Shown: positions 17,938 to 26,632, numbered from the stretch's first letter. The stretch: 34,990 nucleotides of DNA from Bacteroidota bacterium (GCA_947451105.1 CANFXY010000014.1:1-34990), one strand, 5' to 3'. The notes: generated by a model not told the origin, from the letters alone. Numbers and translations are program-made.

Positions 17938-18947
17938 AATCTTCGGGCTTCCTCTTCCTCTTTTAAGTTGAACTTTTCAATATAAGAATCAAATTCCCCT
18001 CCTTGTGGTAGTAAACGTGTTTCTATTTGAAACAAAACCATTGATTCTAAAAAGGCTTTTTCAAATGCAGTTAGTGATGCGATGCTTTTGTATTTCATAA
18101 AACCTTGGTAGAAACTTAGTTGGAAATCTTGAATTGGCAACATATAAGCCGCACTTATTGCCTCAAGGTGTAGGTTGCTGGCATTGCCTTTAAGCACATA
18201 ATATAGGTATTGGTAATTGCTGCTGTCGTTGAGTGTAACACTTGCAGGGACAGTAACTAAAGTGTCATGCCCTTTGCTTGGGTCGGTTGGATCTGTTGAT
18301 ACAAAGGCAGGGTAGTCGTAACTGCCTCTGCTCAATTTTTCGCTCGCGGTAAAAGTAGAAATAAGGGAATCTGTTTTGTACAAGATGCTTGTTGGTTTTT
18401 GACCTTCATCGAACAATTGCTTATTGAATCGGATTAAAATATTAGCACTGCTTTGGGGAATGCTTTCTAAATAGACAACTTGGTTTACCGCATACATGCC
18501 CAAATACTGTTTCATTTCTTCGTTCATGAGTTTTTGAAATTGCAAATAATCAAAGCTTACTTTCGGTGCGTTTTTACTGGTTTGAACATCTATTCTTGTT
18601 TTGTATATTTCGAAAGAATAGAAAGGTTCTGTAATAGGCGCAATGAAAGTTGTGTCATAACCCTTGGTGGGGTCGTCGTTGTCAGTCGATATAAAAGCAA
18701 CTACTTCTTGCTCAAAAAATTTATGGCCTTCGTTTGCGGCTAATGACTTGCCGCTATATGATAAAGCCTTTAACTTGTTGTTTAAAATTGCAGGAAGTAT
18801 CATTTCACTAATCGCGATGTGTTGTCTGTAAGCCCAAGCCCCTAATTCATATTGACTAAAACGTGCAGGGATTGTTTTGGCCTGGATTTGCAAAGAGGCA
18901 ATAATTAATAAACCAGCAAATAAGATTTTTGAGAAATGATTTTTCAT
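17934..18947 (-). CDS. Exported protein of unknown function with internal duplication
   Basis: I do not recognise this 337-aa protein. A signal peptide ([24 protein letters not shown], about 1-24) predicts export. Two similar segments lie about 130 residues apart: [20 protein letters not shown] (about 85-104) and [20 protein letters not shown] (about 215-234). They suggest two copies of one domain. The rest is mixed helix and strand, with an acidic/basic tail (EEEEARRF). There is no lipobox, T9SS sorting domain or enzyme motif. It has a good promoter of its own, divergent from pepP, so it is probably monocistronic. The name of the gene cannot be given. Confidence 0.8.
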   Translation of the reverse strand: MKNHFSKILFAGLLIIASLQIQAKTIPARFSQYELGAWAYRQHIAISEMILPAILNNKLKALSYSGKSLAANEGHKFFEQEVVAFISTDNDDPTKGYDTTFIAPITEPFYSFEIYKTRIDVQTSKNAPKVSFDYLQFQKLMNEEMKQYLGMYAVNQVVYLESIPQSSANILIRFNKQLFDEGQKPTSILYKTDSLISTFTASEKLSRGSYDYPAFVSTDPTDPSKGHDTLVTVPASVTLNDSSNYQYLYYVLKGNASNLHLEAISAAYMLPIQDFQLSFYQGFMKYKSIASLTAFEKAFLESMVLFQIETRLLPQGGEFDSYIEKFNLKEEEEARRF

Positions 18948-18981
18948 GATTAGAGATAGAGGTTGTTTTGATTATTTAAAT

Positions 18982-19011
18982 CAAAAGTAACACTTTTTAT
19001 TAAAAACTCAA
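18982..19011 (-). promoter_or_regulatory. Promoter of the duplicated exported-protein gene
   Basis: On the minus strand a TTTG ending at 19009 is followed after exactly 19 bases by TACTTTTG (18989 to 18982), a perfect TAnnTTTG. The start codon at 18947 is 34 bases downstream. Confidence 0.75.
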
Positions 19012-19029
19012 ATTTTTATCAAAATTATT

Positions 19030-19037
19030 TACCTTCG
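19030..19037 (+). promoter_or_regulatory. Putative -7 element of pepP
   Basis: TACCTTCG is one base from TAnnTTTG and lies 10 bases before the ATG at 19048. No TTG is present at the expected upstream spacing. Confidence 0.45.
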
Positions 19038-19047
19038 CATAAGTAAT

Positions 19048-20352
19048 ATGAAATACCAAAGCATTGATAGCCGTTTGTTTGTAGAAAACCGTAAGAAGTT
19101 TGTGGCCCAAATGAAGCCCAATAGTATCGCTATTTTTAGAAGCAATTATGAATTTACCCGCAATGGAGATGCCACTATGGATTTTAAGCAAAATTCAGAT
19201 TTCTTTTGGTTGTGTGGAATTGATCAAGAAGACAGCATTTTGGTTTTATATCCAGATTGTCCGGAAGAAGCTTACCGCGAATGTTTGTTTTTAAAACAGA
19301 CCTCGCCAACTATTGCTATTTGGGATGGACACAAATACACCAAAGAAGAGGCAAAAGCAAGTTCAGGTATACAAAATATATTTTGGAACGATGTGTTTCA
19401 AACAGCGATACGCTCCAAAATTAACTATGCAGAAAATGTATATTTAACTTTAAATGAAAACGACCGTTACAGCTACAAAGCACCCTATAGCGATTTGGAT
19501 TTTGCACGTGGGTTGAAAAATGATTTTCCATTGCATACTTACCACAGAGCAGCGCCAATACTTCAAAGACTGCGCAGTGTAAAGTCGGATATAGAAATGG
19601 CTTTAATTCGCCATGCAATTTCAATTTCTAAAAAGGGCTTTGAACGCATTATGGCATTTACCAAGCCAGGTGTGATGGAGTATGAAGTCGAAGCAGAATT
19701 GATTCACCAATACATTCGCAATGCAGCCAATGGACATTCGTTTCACCCAATTGTTGCGAGTGGAGCAAGCGCTTGTGTTTTGCATTATATAGACAACAAC
19801 AAAGTGTGTAGTGATGGCGATCTGTTGTTGGTGGATTGCGGGGTTGATTATGGTAATTACGCCAGTGATATGACCCGCGTAATTCCTGTGAATGGCAAGT
19901 TTACACCCAGACAAAAAGATGTTTACAATGCTGTGCTAAGGGTAATGCGTGCGGCAACAAAATTATTGGTTCCAGGTACACAATTAATGGAATACCATAA
20001 AGTTGTGGGCAAAGAATTAATGGAAAAAGAATTGGTTGATTTGGGTCTGTTGAGCATGGATGACATTAAGAATGAAGACCCAGCTTGGCCGGCTTATAAA
20101 AAGTATTTCATGCACGGAACCAGCCATTTCTTGGGTATAGACGTTCATGATGTGGGCATGCGTTATGAACCAATGCAAGCCAATCATTTGTTTACTTGCG
20201 AGCCTGGTATTTATATTCCTGAAGAAGGAATCGGAATTCGTATTGAAAACAATATTTTGTTAAGCAATAATGGCCCAATTGATTTGATGGATGAAATTGG
20301 AATGCCAATAGAAGTAGAAGAAATCGAACAAGCAATGTCTGCGCGTTCATAA
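19048..20352 (+). CDS. pepP: Xaa-Pro aminopeptidase (aminopeptidase P), M24B
   Basis: A dimetal exopeptidase that removes N-terminal residues preceding proline. The N-terminal aminopeptidase P domain contains RSNYEFTRNGDATMDF and FFWLCGI (about residues 31-57), and the C-terminal pita-bread domain carries all five metal ligands: D263 (LLVDCGVDYG), D274 (SDMTRV), H360 (HGTSHFLG), E385 (CEPGIYIP) and E400 (IRIENN). The 434-aa length matches E. coli PepP (441). There is no signal peptide, so it is cytoplasmic. The MarR-type gene starts 12 bases after its stop and is probably cotranscribed. Confidence 0.95.
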   Translation: MKYQSIDSRLFVENRKKFVAQMKPNSIAIFRSNYEFTRNGDATMDFKQNSDFFWLCGIDQEDSILVLYPDCPEEAYRECLFLKQTSPTIAIWDGHKYTKEEAKASSGIQNIFWNDVFQTAIRSKINYAENVYLTLNENDRYSYKAPYSDLDFARGLKNDFPLHTYHRAAPILQRLRSVKSDIEMALIRHAISISKKGFERIMAFTKPGVMEYEVEAELIHQYIRNAANGHSFHPIVASGASACVLHYIDNNKVCSDGDLLLVDCGVDYGNYASDMTRVIPVNGKFTPRQKDVYNAVLRVMRAATKLLVPGTQLMEYHKVVGKELMEKELVDLGLLSMDDIKNEDPAWPAYKKYFMHGTSHFLGIDVHDVGMRYEPMQANHLFTCEPGIYIPEEGIGIRIENNILLSNNGPIDLMDEIGMPIEVEEIEQAMSARS

Positions 20353-20364
20353 ACCATATACACC

Positions 20365-20811
20365 ATGCCTAGGCCTCAGAATCCAAATTTGAATTTTCAC
20401 AACCTGATTGTTTTGGTCTCAAAACTCAGGAGAAAGCTAGATGCGCAGATTGAAGCGGAATTGCACTACAGGGGACACACTGCGTTTAAATCATCTTACC
20501 TTCCTATCTTTTTGCTTTTGTATAAAGAGGGAAGTACAACGGTCCAAATTGCAGAGCACTGTGGTGTAAGCAAACAAGCAAGTAGCAAGCTTATTTTGGA
20601 AATGACTGAATTGGGTTTGTTAAAAAGCCAAATTAATAAGGAAGATAGGCGTTCCACCATCGTGCTATTAAGTGCTAAAGGCACCCGCTTGGCCACTGAA
20701 GTAAGAAAGTGCCTGTCTAAATTAACGGAAAACTATAAGTCGCTTATGGGGAAAACTAAGTACGAACATATGGTAGAACTATTGGAAGTGCTATACGTGC
20801 TTCACGAGTAA
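20365..20811 (+). CDS. MarR-family transcriptional regulator
   Basis: A 148-aa winged-helix regulator. The recognition region is VQIAEHCGVSKQASSKLILEMTELGLL (about residues 54-80), followed by the wing INKEDRRSTIVLLSAKG (near 84-100). This is the usual MarR layout, with helices at both ends for dimerisation. It has no cysteine sensor pattern I can name. The effector and targets are unknown; the neighbouring pepP and RDD-protein genes are possible but unproven targets. It lies 12 bases after pepP. Confidence 0.87.
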   Translation: MPRPQNPNLNFHNLIVLVSKLRRKLDAQIEAELHYRGHTAFKSSYLPIFLLLYKEGSTTVQIAEHCGVSKQASSKLILEMTELGLLKSQINKEDRRSTIVLLSAKGTRLATEVRKCLSKLTENYKSLMGKTKYEHMVELLEVLYVLHE

Positions 20812-20861
20812 ACTGTTGAAATGTAAACTTATTGTAATTAAGAGATTGTGTTTTTGTTTTG

Positions 20862-20869
20862 TAAGTTTG
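20862..20869 (+). promoter_or_regulatory. -7 element of the RDD-family gene
   Basis: TAAGTTTG matches TAnnTTTG exactly and ends 16 bases before the ATG at 20886. No well-spaced TTG is found, and a T-rich stretch precedes it. It suggests that the RDD gene has its own promoter despite the upstream MarR gene. Confidence 0.5.
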
Positions 20870-20885
20870 TTTTCACGACTTACGT

Positions 20886-21317
20886 ATGAACAATTTTATA
20901 AAACACCAATTTATTGATGAAAGGCTTTATCCTTCATTGATGGTTCGTGTTCAAGCTTTGATGCTTGACTTGTTTGTCGTTGCCGCTGTGGTTTTTAATT
21001 CATCTAGAACATTTTTCAGCAATTTTGAAGGGGAATATATGCTGCTTAAAATGCTTTGTTTCGTGTTTGCTTTGTTGTTGTATGAATCAATTTCAACAAG
21101 TACTGGAGGTACATTGGGGTATAGAACGATGGGGATTAAAATCCGTCGTTTTGGGGATTTGAATAAAAAGTTGCGTTTGACTCAGTCGTTTGAGCGCGCT
21201 GTCATTAAGTTTGCTTTGGGTTGGATTTCTTTTTTGAAAATCAACATTGATCCGCATAGACGAGCCATGCATGATAAGGCCAGTGGCGCTATTGTTCTGA
21301 TGGATAGGAAATCTTAA
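20886..21317 (+). CDS. RDD-family membrane protein
   Basis: A 143-aa integral membrane protein of the RDD family. The conserved start is LMVRVQALMLDLFVVAAVVF (about residues 18-37, first membrane segment with the Arg and Asp), followed by a second hydrophobic segment (LLKMLCFVFALLLYES, about 52-67), GGTLGYRTMGIKIRR and the C-terminal DPHRRAMHDKASGAIVL. A third hydrophobic stretch, FALGWISFLKI, is short. The role of the family is unclear. Its stop shares the TTAA at 21314-21317 with the convergent alanine-dehydrogenase-like gene. Confidence 0.85.
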   Translation: MNNFIKHQFIDERLYPSLMVRVQALMLDLFVVAAVVFNSSRTFFSNFEGEYMLLKMLCFVFALLLYESISTSTGGTLGYRTMGIKIRRFGDLNKKLRLTQSFERAVIKFALGWISFLKINIDPHRRAMHDKASGAIVLMDRKS

Positions 21318-22546
21318 TACAGATTCATCATCAAGTCTAGATCTTTGTATTTCATGCCAAACTTTTTGGCCAATGAATCATTAACTAGATTTCCTTTGTA
21401 AATATACACACCATTTCTGAAGCCCTTGGCGATTTTAAGAAGCTCATGAAAACCTCCGTAATTGGACATGTCATTCAGCAGAGGGGTAAAGATGTTGCTG
21501 AGTGCATAGCTCGCAGATCGAGAAACCCTTGCGGTGATGTTAGGAACACAATAGTGAATCACATCATGCTTTTTGAAGATTGGGTTTTTGTGGTTGGTGA
21601 TTTCAGAGGTTTCAAAAACACCGCCTTGGTCAATGCTCACATCAATGATGATGCTGTGTGGTTTCATTTGCATAACCATTTTTTCGGTAACCACCACAGG
21701 TGAGCGCCCTGATTCACCGCGCAATGCGCCTATGGCAACATCGCAGGTGCGCAAGGCTTCGGCTAAAATGTTTGGTTGTATGGTTGAAGTAAATATTTTG
21801 CCACCTAAGTGTTCTTGCAAACGCCTTAAGCGGTACAATTCATTGTCGAATACTTTCACATTGGCACCCAAACCGATAGCGGCACGACAAGCGTATTCAC
21901 CAACTGCACCTGCGCCTATTACAACGATTTGAGTTGGAGGTATGCCAGTAAAGCCACCGAGCAATTCGCCTTTTCCAATGTTTGCATTGTTGAGGTATTC
22001 AGAGGCCAATAGAATTGAAGCGTGACCAGCCATTTCACTCATTGCGCGAATGATGGGGAATGAACCGCTATCGTCTTGTAAAAATTCGTATGCAATGGCA
22101 TTAACCCTTTTGAGTATTAATTTGTTTAACAACACAGGGTTCATTTGATCCAATTGCAAAGCGGAAACTAGTATCTGATCTGGGCGCATCAATTCAATTT
22201 CTGCATCGGTTGGTGGTTCAATTTTAAGAATGATATCAGCTTTGAAAATTTCCTCATGGCTATGCACAATACGGGCACCTGCTTCGCTGAATTTATCATC
22301 ACTGAAATTAGCAGCAGCACCGGCTTTAGATTCAATCACGATTTCATGTCCATTTTGAACTAAAAATTCTATTGAAGATGGGGAGAGCGGAACACGATTT
22401 TCTTGAGAGGTAATTTCTTTTGGTATACCGATAAAGAGACTGCAATTGTTTTTTTTCAATGGCGCCGCCATCTCCAAAGGTTGCATGGCAAAGGCTTCTC
22501 TAGCCAATTCGTTAAACGTTACGAGTCCTTTTTTGTTGTCTGACAT
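21314..22546 (-). CDS. ald: Alanine dehydrogenase / transhydrogenase-alpha family protein
   Basis: A 410-aa two-domain NAD-dependent enzyme. The N-terminal substrate domain has GIPKEITSQENRVPLSPSS (near residues 39-57) and the Rossmann domain has VVIGAGAVGEYACRAA, with the catalytic-Asp segment IIDVSIDQGG near 296-305. It carries an extra 35-residue N-terminal leader compared with Bacillus Ald (378 aa). The position of the active-site His of classical Ald (LHLAPE context) reads LQLDQM here, so by eye the His is replaced by Gln. Alanine dehydrogenase is the usual name for this Bacteroidota clade, but the activity is inferred. It has a near-perfect promoter. Confidence 0.82.
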   Translation of the reverse strand: MSDNKKGLVTFNELAREAFAMQPLEMAAPLKKNNCSLFIGIPKEITSQENRVPLSPSSIEFLVQNGHEIVIESKAGAAANFSDDKFSEAGARIVHSHEEIFKADIILKIEPPTDAEIELMRPDQILVSALQLDQMNPVLLNKLILKRVNAIAYEFLQDDSGSFPIIRAMSEMAGHASILLASEYLNNANIGKGELLGGFTGIPPTQIVVIGAGAVGEYACRAAIGLGANVKVFDNELYRLRRLQEHLGGKIFTSTIQPNILAEALRTCDVAIGALRGESGRSPVVVTEKMVMQMKPHSIIIDVSIDQGGVFETSEITNHKNPIFKKHDVIHYCVPNITARVSRSASYALSNIFTPLLNDMSNYGGFHELLKIAKGFRNGVYIYKGNLVNDSLAKKFGMKYKDLDLMMNLY

Positions 22547-22577
22547 ATCAATTGTATGGTTTACTGCTCAGTTTGAA

Positions 22578-22607
22578 CAAAAATACAAATTCCTATGTAT
22601 AATTCAA
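22578..22607 (-). promoter_or_regulatory. Promoter of the ald-like gene
   Basis: On the minus strand TTG (22607-22605) is followed by exactly 19 bases and TATTTTTG (22585-22578), a perfect Bacteroidota promoter. The ATG at 22546 lies 31 bases downstream. Confidence 0.82.
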
Positions 22608-22629
22608 AGCTTTTTTGATAATAAAGTCG

Positions 22630-22660
22630 TTGGTATTCCCGTTATTCAGAATTAGCTTTG
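22630..22660 (+). promoter_or_regulatory. Promoter of the lytic transglycosylase operon
   Basis: TTG (22630-22632), 20 bases, then TAGCTTTG (22653-22660), a perfect TAnnTTTG. The track's TTG start at 22658 is part of this -7 element, so translation must begin downstream, at the ATG at 22685. Confidence 0.8.
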
Positions 22661-22684
22661 CCTAGAATTTATTACACGCCAAAA

Positions 22685-24061
22685 ATGCCCAAGTTTTTTA
22701 CCATATTATTGTTTTTTATTTGCTCAAACGTGCTTCAAGCACAAGACAATTCGGTGGCCCGAATTGACAGTTTGACCCACTTGTTTTTAGAGCAAACAAT
22801 GAGCAAACCCTTGGCGAATTTATCGGCCGATGAAGTTGTAAATATTACAGAACAAAAATTTAATGAATTGGTCGCCTTGATGGGCAGTAAAGTTCCGTTC
22901 AAATACGATCCAAGTGTTTTAATTCAAATAAGCTACATGAAGAACCCTAACAGTTCTTTTTTGAGCAAAGCTTGGAGCCGCAAAAATTTGTATTTCCGTG
23001 TTTTCGAAGAAGTGCTTGATAAAAAAGGCATGCCTGATGAAATCAAGTATTTGTCGATAGTAGAATCCTTGCTGAGTACCAATGCCGTTAGTTGGTGTGG
23101 TGCTGCTGGTTTGTGGCAATTTATGCCTGCAACAGGTAAGATGATGGATCTCGCCATCGATGCCAATGTGGATGAACGCAAAGACATATATAAAAGCACT
23201 GAAAAGGCCTGCGATTATCTTTTAAGCATGTATAAACTTTACAACGATTGGTTGTTGGCTTTGTCTGCTTACAACGGTGGACCAGGAAATGTCAATAAAG
23301 CCATTCGTTTGTCAGGCGGAAAAAGAACCTTCTGGGAGATTCGCAAATACTTGCCGAAGGAAACACAAAATTATGTTCCTAAATTTTTAGCCACCGCTTT
23401 TCTGATGACCTTCTCTCCACCAGCTGAAGAGAGTTCCAATATTTTAAGGGCACACGAAACTTTGGTTCCTGTGTATTTGTGCTGTGAAGTGGATATGAAA
23501 TATGTCTGCGCTTTGGTGAATGTGAGCGAGACGGAGCAACTAGAGTGGAACAGTGTTTATAAGAACGGATTTATTCCTGAAAACATCGAAAACAAAAAAG
23601 TGGTATTGCCATACAAAAAAGCCATGCAATTGGCCGAATGGCAAGACAGTGTATACACCATAAGCACCAATGCCTTCAATCCAGATGCGTATATCCGCCG
23701 TGAATCAACTTTAACTTACCATGTGGTTACCAAGGGGCAAACCATACAACAGATTGCAGCACGTTACGGCGTTAGTGTGTCAAATATTAAAAAATGGAAC
23801 AATTTAAAGTCTACAAAGTTGAAAGCTGGAAAAAAAATGCGTATCTTTAAATCTGAAGAAGTGATAATGCCAGTTGCAAGTACAGGCAGTATTGGTTTCT
23901 ATTATTATATAACCGACTATGAATCGCAAACCATACAAGACATTTGTGGCCGTTTTCCAGAATTCGATTTGGAAAAGACCTGTGCCCTTAACCATATTGA
24001 CACCCCACAGACGCCAATTGGAAAAGGCAAATTGATTAAATTGTACATCACCACGAAATAA
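22685..24061 (+). CDS. LysM-containing lytic transglycosylase (MltD-like)
   Basis: A periplasmic peptidoglycan-cleaving enzyme. I use the ATG at 22685 (458 aa), which gives the signal peptide MPKFFTILLFFICSNVLQAQ. The SLT catalytic domain (about residues 95-230) has the Glu in LSIVESLLSTNAVSW, GAAGLWQFMPATGKMM, the LLALSAYNGGPGNVNKAI segment and YVPKFLA. One clear LysM repeat follows (YHVVTKGQTIQQIAARYGVS, near 338-381), and the C-terminus (YYYITDYESQTIQDI...) looks like a second, divergent LysM. There is no lipobox, unlike E. coli MltD. It heads a coupled operon with the DUF4837, purN and zinc-enzyme genes. Confidence 0.93.
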   Translation: MPKFFTILLFFICSNVLQAQDNSVARIDSLTHLFLEQTMSKPLANLSADEVVNITEQKFNELVALMGSKVPFKYDPSVLIQISYMKNPNSSFLSKAWSRKNLYFRVFEEVLDKKGMPDEIKYLSIVESLLSTNAVSWCGAAGLWQFMPATGKMMDLAIDANVDERKDIYKSTEKACDYLLSMYKLYNDWLLALSAYNGGPGNVNKAIRLSGGKRTFWEIRKYLPKETQNYVPKFLATAFLMTFSPPAEESSNILRAHETLVPVYLCCEVDMKYVCALVNVSETEQLEWNSVYKNGFIPENIENKKVVLPYKKAMQLAEWQDSVYTISTNAFNPDAYIRRESTLTYHVVTKGQTIQQIAARYGVSVSNIKKWNNLKSTKLKAGKKMRIFKSEEVIMPVASTGSIGFYYYITDYESQTIQDICGRFPEFDLEKTCALNHIDTPQTPIGKGKLIKLYITTK

Positions 24062-25128
24062 TGTTAAAACGATCTTATACCTTTTTGTTTATTGCCATTG
24101 TTGTATTGATTGCAGCTTGCACCAAATCATCCTCTAATTTGCCCCTTGCAAATGGAAAATTAGGAAGTTTGGTTTTGGTGTCAGAACCTAAAATTCAAAG
24201 TGACTTAAAAGCACTTTTAGATTCGAGTTTTTTATTGCCTTCTGATAATGCAACCGGTTCAGAACCATTTCTTGAAATTCTACACAGCGGTTTAGTTGAT
24301 TTTGAATCTCAATATGCTTTGCAAAAAACCATTTTTGTTTTGGTTGATAAAGCCAGCGTTTCAGAAATGGATAATCTTTTAGAACCATTCAGTAGTGAGA
24401 CCATTCAAGATTTAATTGACAATCCTGAACCTAAAATCATGAGTGCGCGCAACCTGTTTGCTCAATACCAACACATCGTTTATTTGTTTGGAAAGGATGC
24501 TAATGACTTGAAAAATAAATTGCGCAAGTGCAAAGACCAAGTGAACAGCAGCCTTATGTCCTATGAACTGTTGGATCAAAAAGAAAAATTATTCAAAGAT
24601 ACCTCGGCCAACGACCAATATTATAATAGGATAAAAGATGAACTTGGTTTAGGGGTTAAAATTCCTTCCATGTTTACACTCAAATACCACAACAACAAGA
24701 CCTATTGGTTTGAGTATACAACAACTGAAGACAATAGCCCTAAAACAGTTAACTTGGTGATGCATACTTACCCTTACCAAGATAAGGTTGAATTGTCTTA
24801 CGAATCTATTCGATCTGCCCGTGATACTGTTTTTAAATATTTAATTAAAGGTGAATTGCCTGGTACGTATATGGGAACAACGGAGAGCAGTTACTATCCG
24901 AAAGTTAATGCTGAAAATATTGTGCTCAATGGAAACTATTGCACCAAGGTAAAAGGTTGGTGGACCGTTAGAGGTTTGAGCCAAGCTGGCCCTTATGTTC
25001 GCTATGTTGTCGTTGCGCCAGACAAGAAGAATTTAGTTGCTTTTGAAGGTTTTGTTTACAAGCCTAACCTTAATTTCAAGGAACGCGATTTAAGATTGAT
25101 AGAAGCCATAGCATTGGGAATAAAATAA
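24061..25128 (+). CDS. DUF4837-like lipoprotein
   Basis: A 355-aa lipoprotein. The signal MLKRSYTFLFIAIVVLIAACTKS has a lipobox (IAAC, Cys at about residue 20). The mature part matches the DUF4837 family as I know it: N-terminal SLVLVSEPKIQSDLKALLDSSF, a central IPSMFTLKYHNNKTYWFEYTT and the GWWTVRGLSQAGPYVRYVVV and RDLRLIEAIALGIK ending. The family is found mainly in Bacteroidota, often beside lytic transglycosylase genes, and has no established function. The start codon overlaps the previous stop by one base (TAATG), so the two are probably translated together in the envelope-biogenesis context. Confidence 0.8.
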   Translation: MLKRSYTFLFIAIVVLIAACTKSSSNLPLANGKLGSLVLVSEPKIQSDLKALLDSSFLLPSDNATGSEPFLEILHSGLVDFESQYALQKTIFVLVDKASVSEMDNLLEPFSSETIQDLIDNPEPKIMSARNLFAQYQHIVYLFGKDANDLKNKLRKCKDQVNSSLMSYELLDQKEKLFKDTSANDQYYNRIKDELGLGVKIPSMFTLKYHNNKTYWFEYTTTEDNSPKTVNLVMHTYPYQDKVELSYESIRSARDTVFKYLIKGELPGTYMGTTESSYYPKVNAENIVLNGNYCTKVKGWWTVRGLSQAGPYVRYVVVAPDKKNLVAFEGFVYKPNLNFKERDLRLIEAIALGIK

Positions 25129-25694
25129 TGAAAAAAATAGTCATTTTCGCATCCGGTAGCGGCAGCAATGCCTTGAATTTAATTCAATATTTTAACCAAG
25201 GATCAGCTGCCAAAGTAGTGTCCGTGTTTTCCAATAAGAAAGAAGCGGGTGTGGTTCAAAAGGCAATAGACAACCAAGTTGACGTTGTGTGTTTCAACCG
25301 CCACGATTTTTATCAAAGCTCTAATGTTATTGATATGGTTAATTCATACCAGCCAGATATCATTGTTTTAGCGGGATTTCTGTGGTTGGTGCCTGAAAAT
25401 TTCATACAAGCCTTTGATGGTTTAATCATTAATCTGCATCCTTCTTTATTGCCAAAATTTGGAGGAAAGGGCATGTATGGCCACCATGTGCACGAAGCGG
25501 TGTTGGCGGCAAGCGAGCAAGAAACGGGCATTACCGTTCATCTTGTCAATGCAGAGTTTGATAAAGGGGAGGTGATTTACCAAGACCGTTTTCAAATACA
25601 CGACAACGACAACTTAGAATCTGTAGAAGAAAAAATTCACCAGTTAGAGCACAAAGGCTTACCCATTGCGGTTGAGCGTTTCTTAAAGCTATGA
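25128..25694 (+). CDS. purN: Phosphoribosylglycinamide formyltransferase (GART, PurN type)
   Basis: Transfers a formyl group from 10-formyltetrahydrofolate to glycinamide ribonucleotide in de novo purine synthesis. The phosphate-binding start is IVIFASGSGSNALNLIQYF (residues 4-22). The catalytic Asn-His segment is INLHPSLLPKFGGKGMYG (about 103-120), and the Asp is in NAEFDKGEVIYQ (near 143-154). The 188-aa length is normal for the short Bacteroidota form (E. coli 212). It overlaps the previous stop by one base (TAATG) and its own stop overlaps the next start (ATGA). A purine enzyme inside an envelope-gene operon is notable. Confidence 0.95.
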   Translation: MKKIVIFASGSGSNALNLIQYFNQGSAAKVVSVFSNKKEAGVVQKAIDNQVDVVCFNRHDFYQSSNVIDMVNSYQPDIIVLAGFLWLVPENFIQAFDGLIINLHPSLLPKFGGKGMYGHHVHEAVLAASEQETGITVHLVNAEFDKGEVIYQDRFQIHDNDNLESVEEKIHQLEHKGLPIAVERFLKL

Positions 25695-26632
25695 GACTCG
25701 GTTTTTTGATGTTATATCTCCTGTCTTGCGGGCAAGTATTTGCTTGGGGATTTTTTGGACATCAAAAAATAAACGAGATAGCGGTATATACTTTACCTAA
25801 ACCATTGTTCGGTTTTTATAAAGCCAATGTCGATTATATCCGTGTGCATGCTACCGATCCGGATAACCGAAGATATGTAGTGGCTGATGAAGCTTGTCGG
25901 CATTATTTGGATGGCGACCATTACGAAGTGAAAACGCCATTTGACACCTTGCCCCATTTGTACAAAGATGCTTGCACAAAGTATACGGAAGACAGTATTT
26001 TGGCCCACGGCATAGTGCCTTGGCATGTGCAAACGGTGTTGTACAGGTTGACTGAAGCCTTTAAGGCTAAAGATGTGGCGAAGATTTTAAAATTAAGTGC
26101 AGATCTCGGCCATTATGTGGGCGATTTGCATGTGCCTTTGCATTCAACTTCCAATTACAACGGACAAAAGACCAATCAGAAAGGCATACATGCCCTTTGG
26201 GAAAGCCGTTTGCCTGAATTATACTTTGACAATTACTATTTGTTTACGGGACTAGCCGTATACAATGAAACACCAGGCATCAGTGCCTGGCATGCCTTCG
26301 ATCAAAGTTATAGTTTGGTAGACAGTGTGCTGAAAACAGAAAAACGTGTTTCACTTTTGTTTCCTGATGAACAGAAATATACTTGGGAGGTGAGGGGCAC
26401 AACAACCGTAAGAACATATTCTCAGCCATTTTGTTCTGCTTACCATTTGGCTCTTGGCAATATGGTAGAAAACCGTATGCGTGCTTCTATAATTTTATTG
26501 GGTAGTTTGTGGTACACGGCTTGGGTAAATGCCGGACAACCTGATTTGGGCAATATGCCAATGAATGAGGTTCCTAAAGAACCTGAGACAGTGCCTGAAA
26601 ATGGCAGTATGATTGGACGTGAAGAAGAGTAG
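25691..26632 (+). CDS. S1/P1 nuclease or zinc-dependent phospholipase C-like protein
   Basis: A 313-aa exported zinc enzyme of the S1/P1 nuclease / phospholipase C fold. The signal peptide (MRLGFLMLYLLSCGQVFA) is predicted to expose an N-terminal Trp, WGFFGHQKIN, which in this fold coordinates zinc with its amino group. Further ligands are visible in CRHYLDGDHYEV (about residues 62-73), HYVGDLHVPLH (about 136-146) and the HALWE segment near 164. The three-metal set looks intact. Nuclease and lipase members cannot be separated by eye. The C-terminus is acidic (EVPKEPETVPENG...EEE). It is the last gene of the coupled operon and abuts corA tail to tail. Confidence 0.82.
   Translation: MRLGFLMLYLLSCGQVFAWGFFGHQKINEIAVYTLPKPLFGFYKANVDYIRVHATDPDNRRYVVADEACRHYLDGDHYEVKTPFDTLPHLYKDACTKYTEDSILAHGIVPWHVQTVLYRLTEAFKAKDVAKILKLSADLGHYVGDLHVPLHSTSNYNGQKTNQKGIHALWESRLPELYFDNYYLFTGLAVYNETPGISAWHAFDQSYSLVDSVLKTEKRVSLLFPDEQKYTWEVRGTTTVRTYSQPFCSAYHLALGNMVENRMRASIILLGSLWYTAWVNAGQPDLGNMPMNEVPKEPETVPENGSMIGREEE

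Noticed and set aside
17934-18947. Possible GldN/PorN gliding-motility protein
   Set aside because: It is exported and has internal repeats, but the conserved WR-type motifs of GldN are not visible and no gld genes are nearby.
22658-22684. TTG start of the transglycosylase ORF
   Set aside because: The TTG is the end of a perfect -7 element; the next Met at 22685 starts a clean signal peptide.
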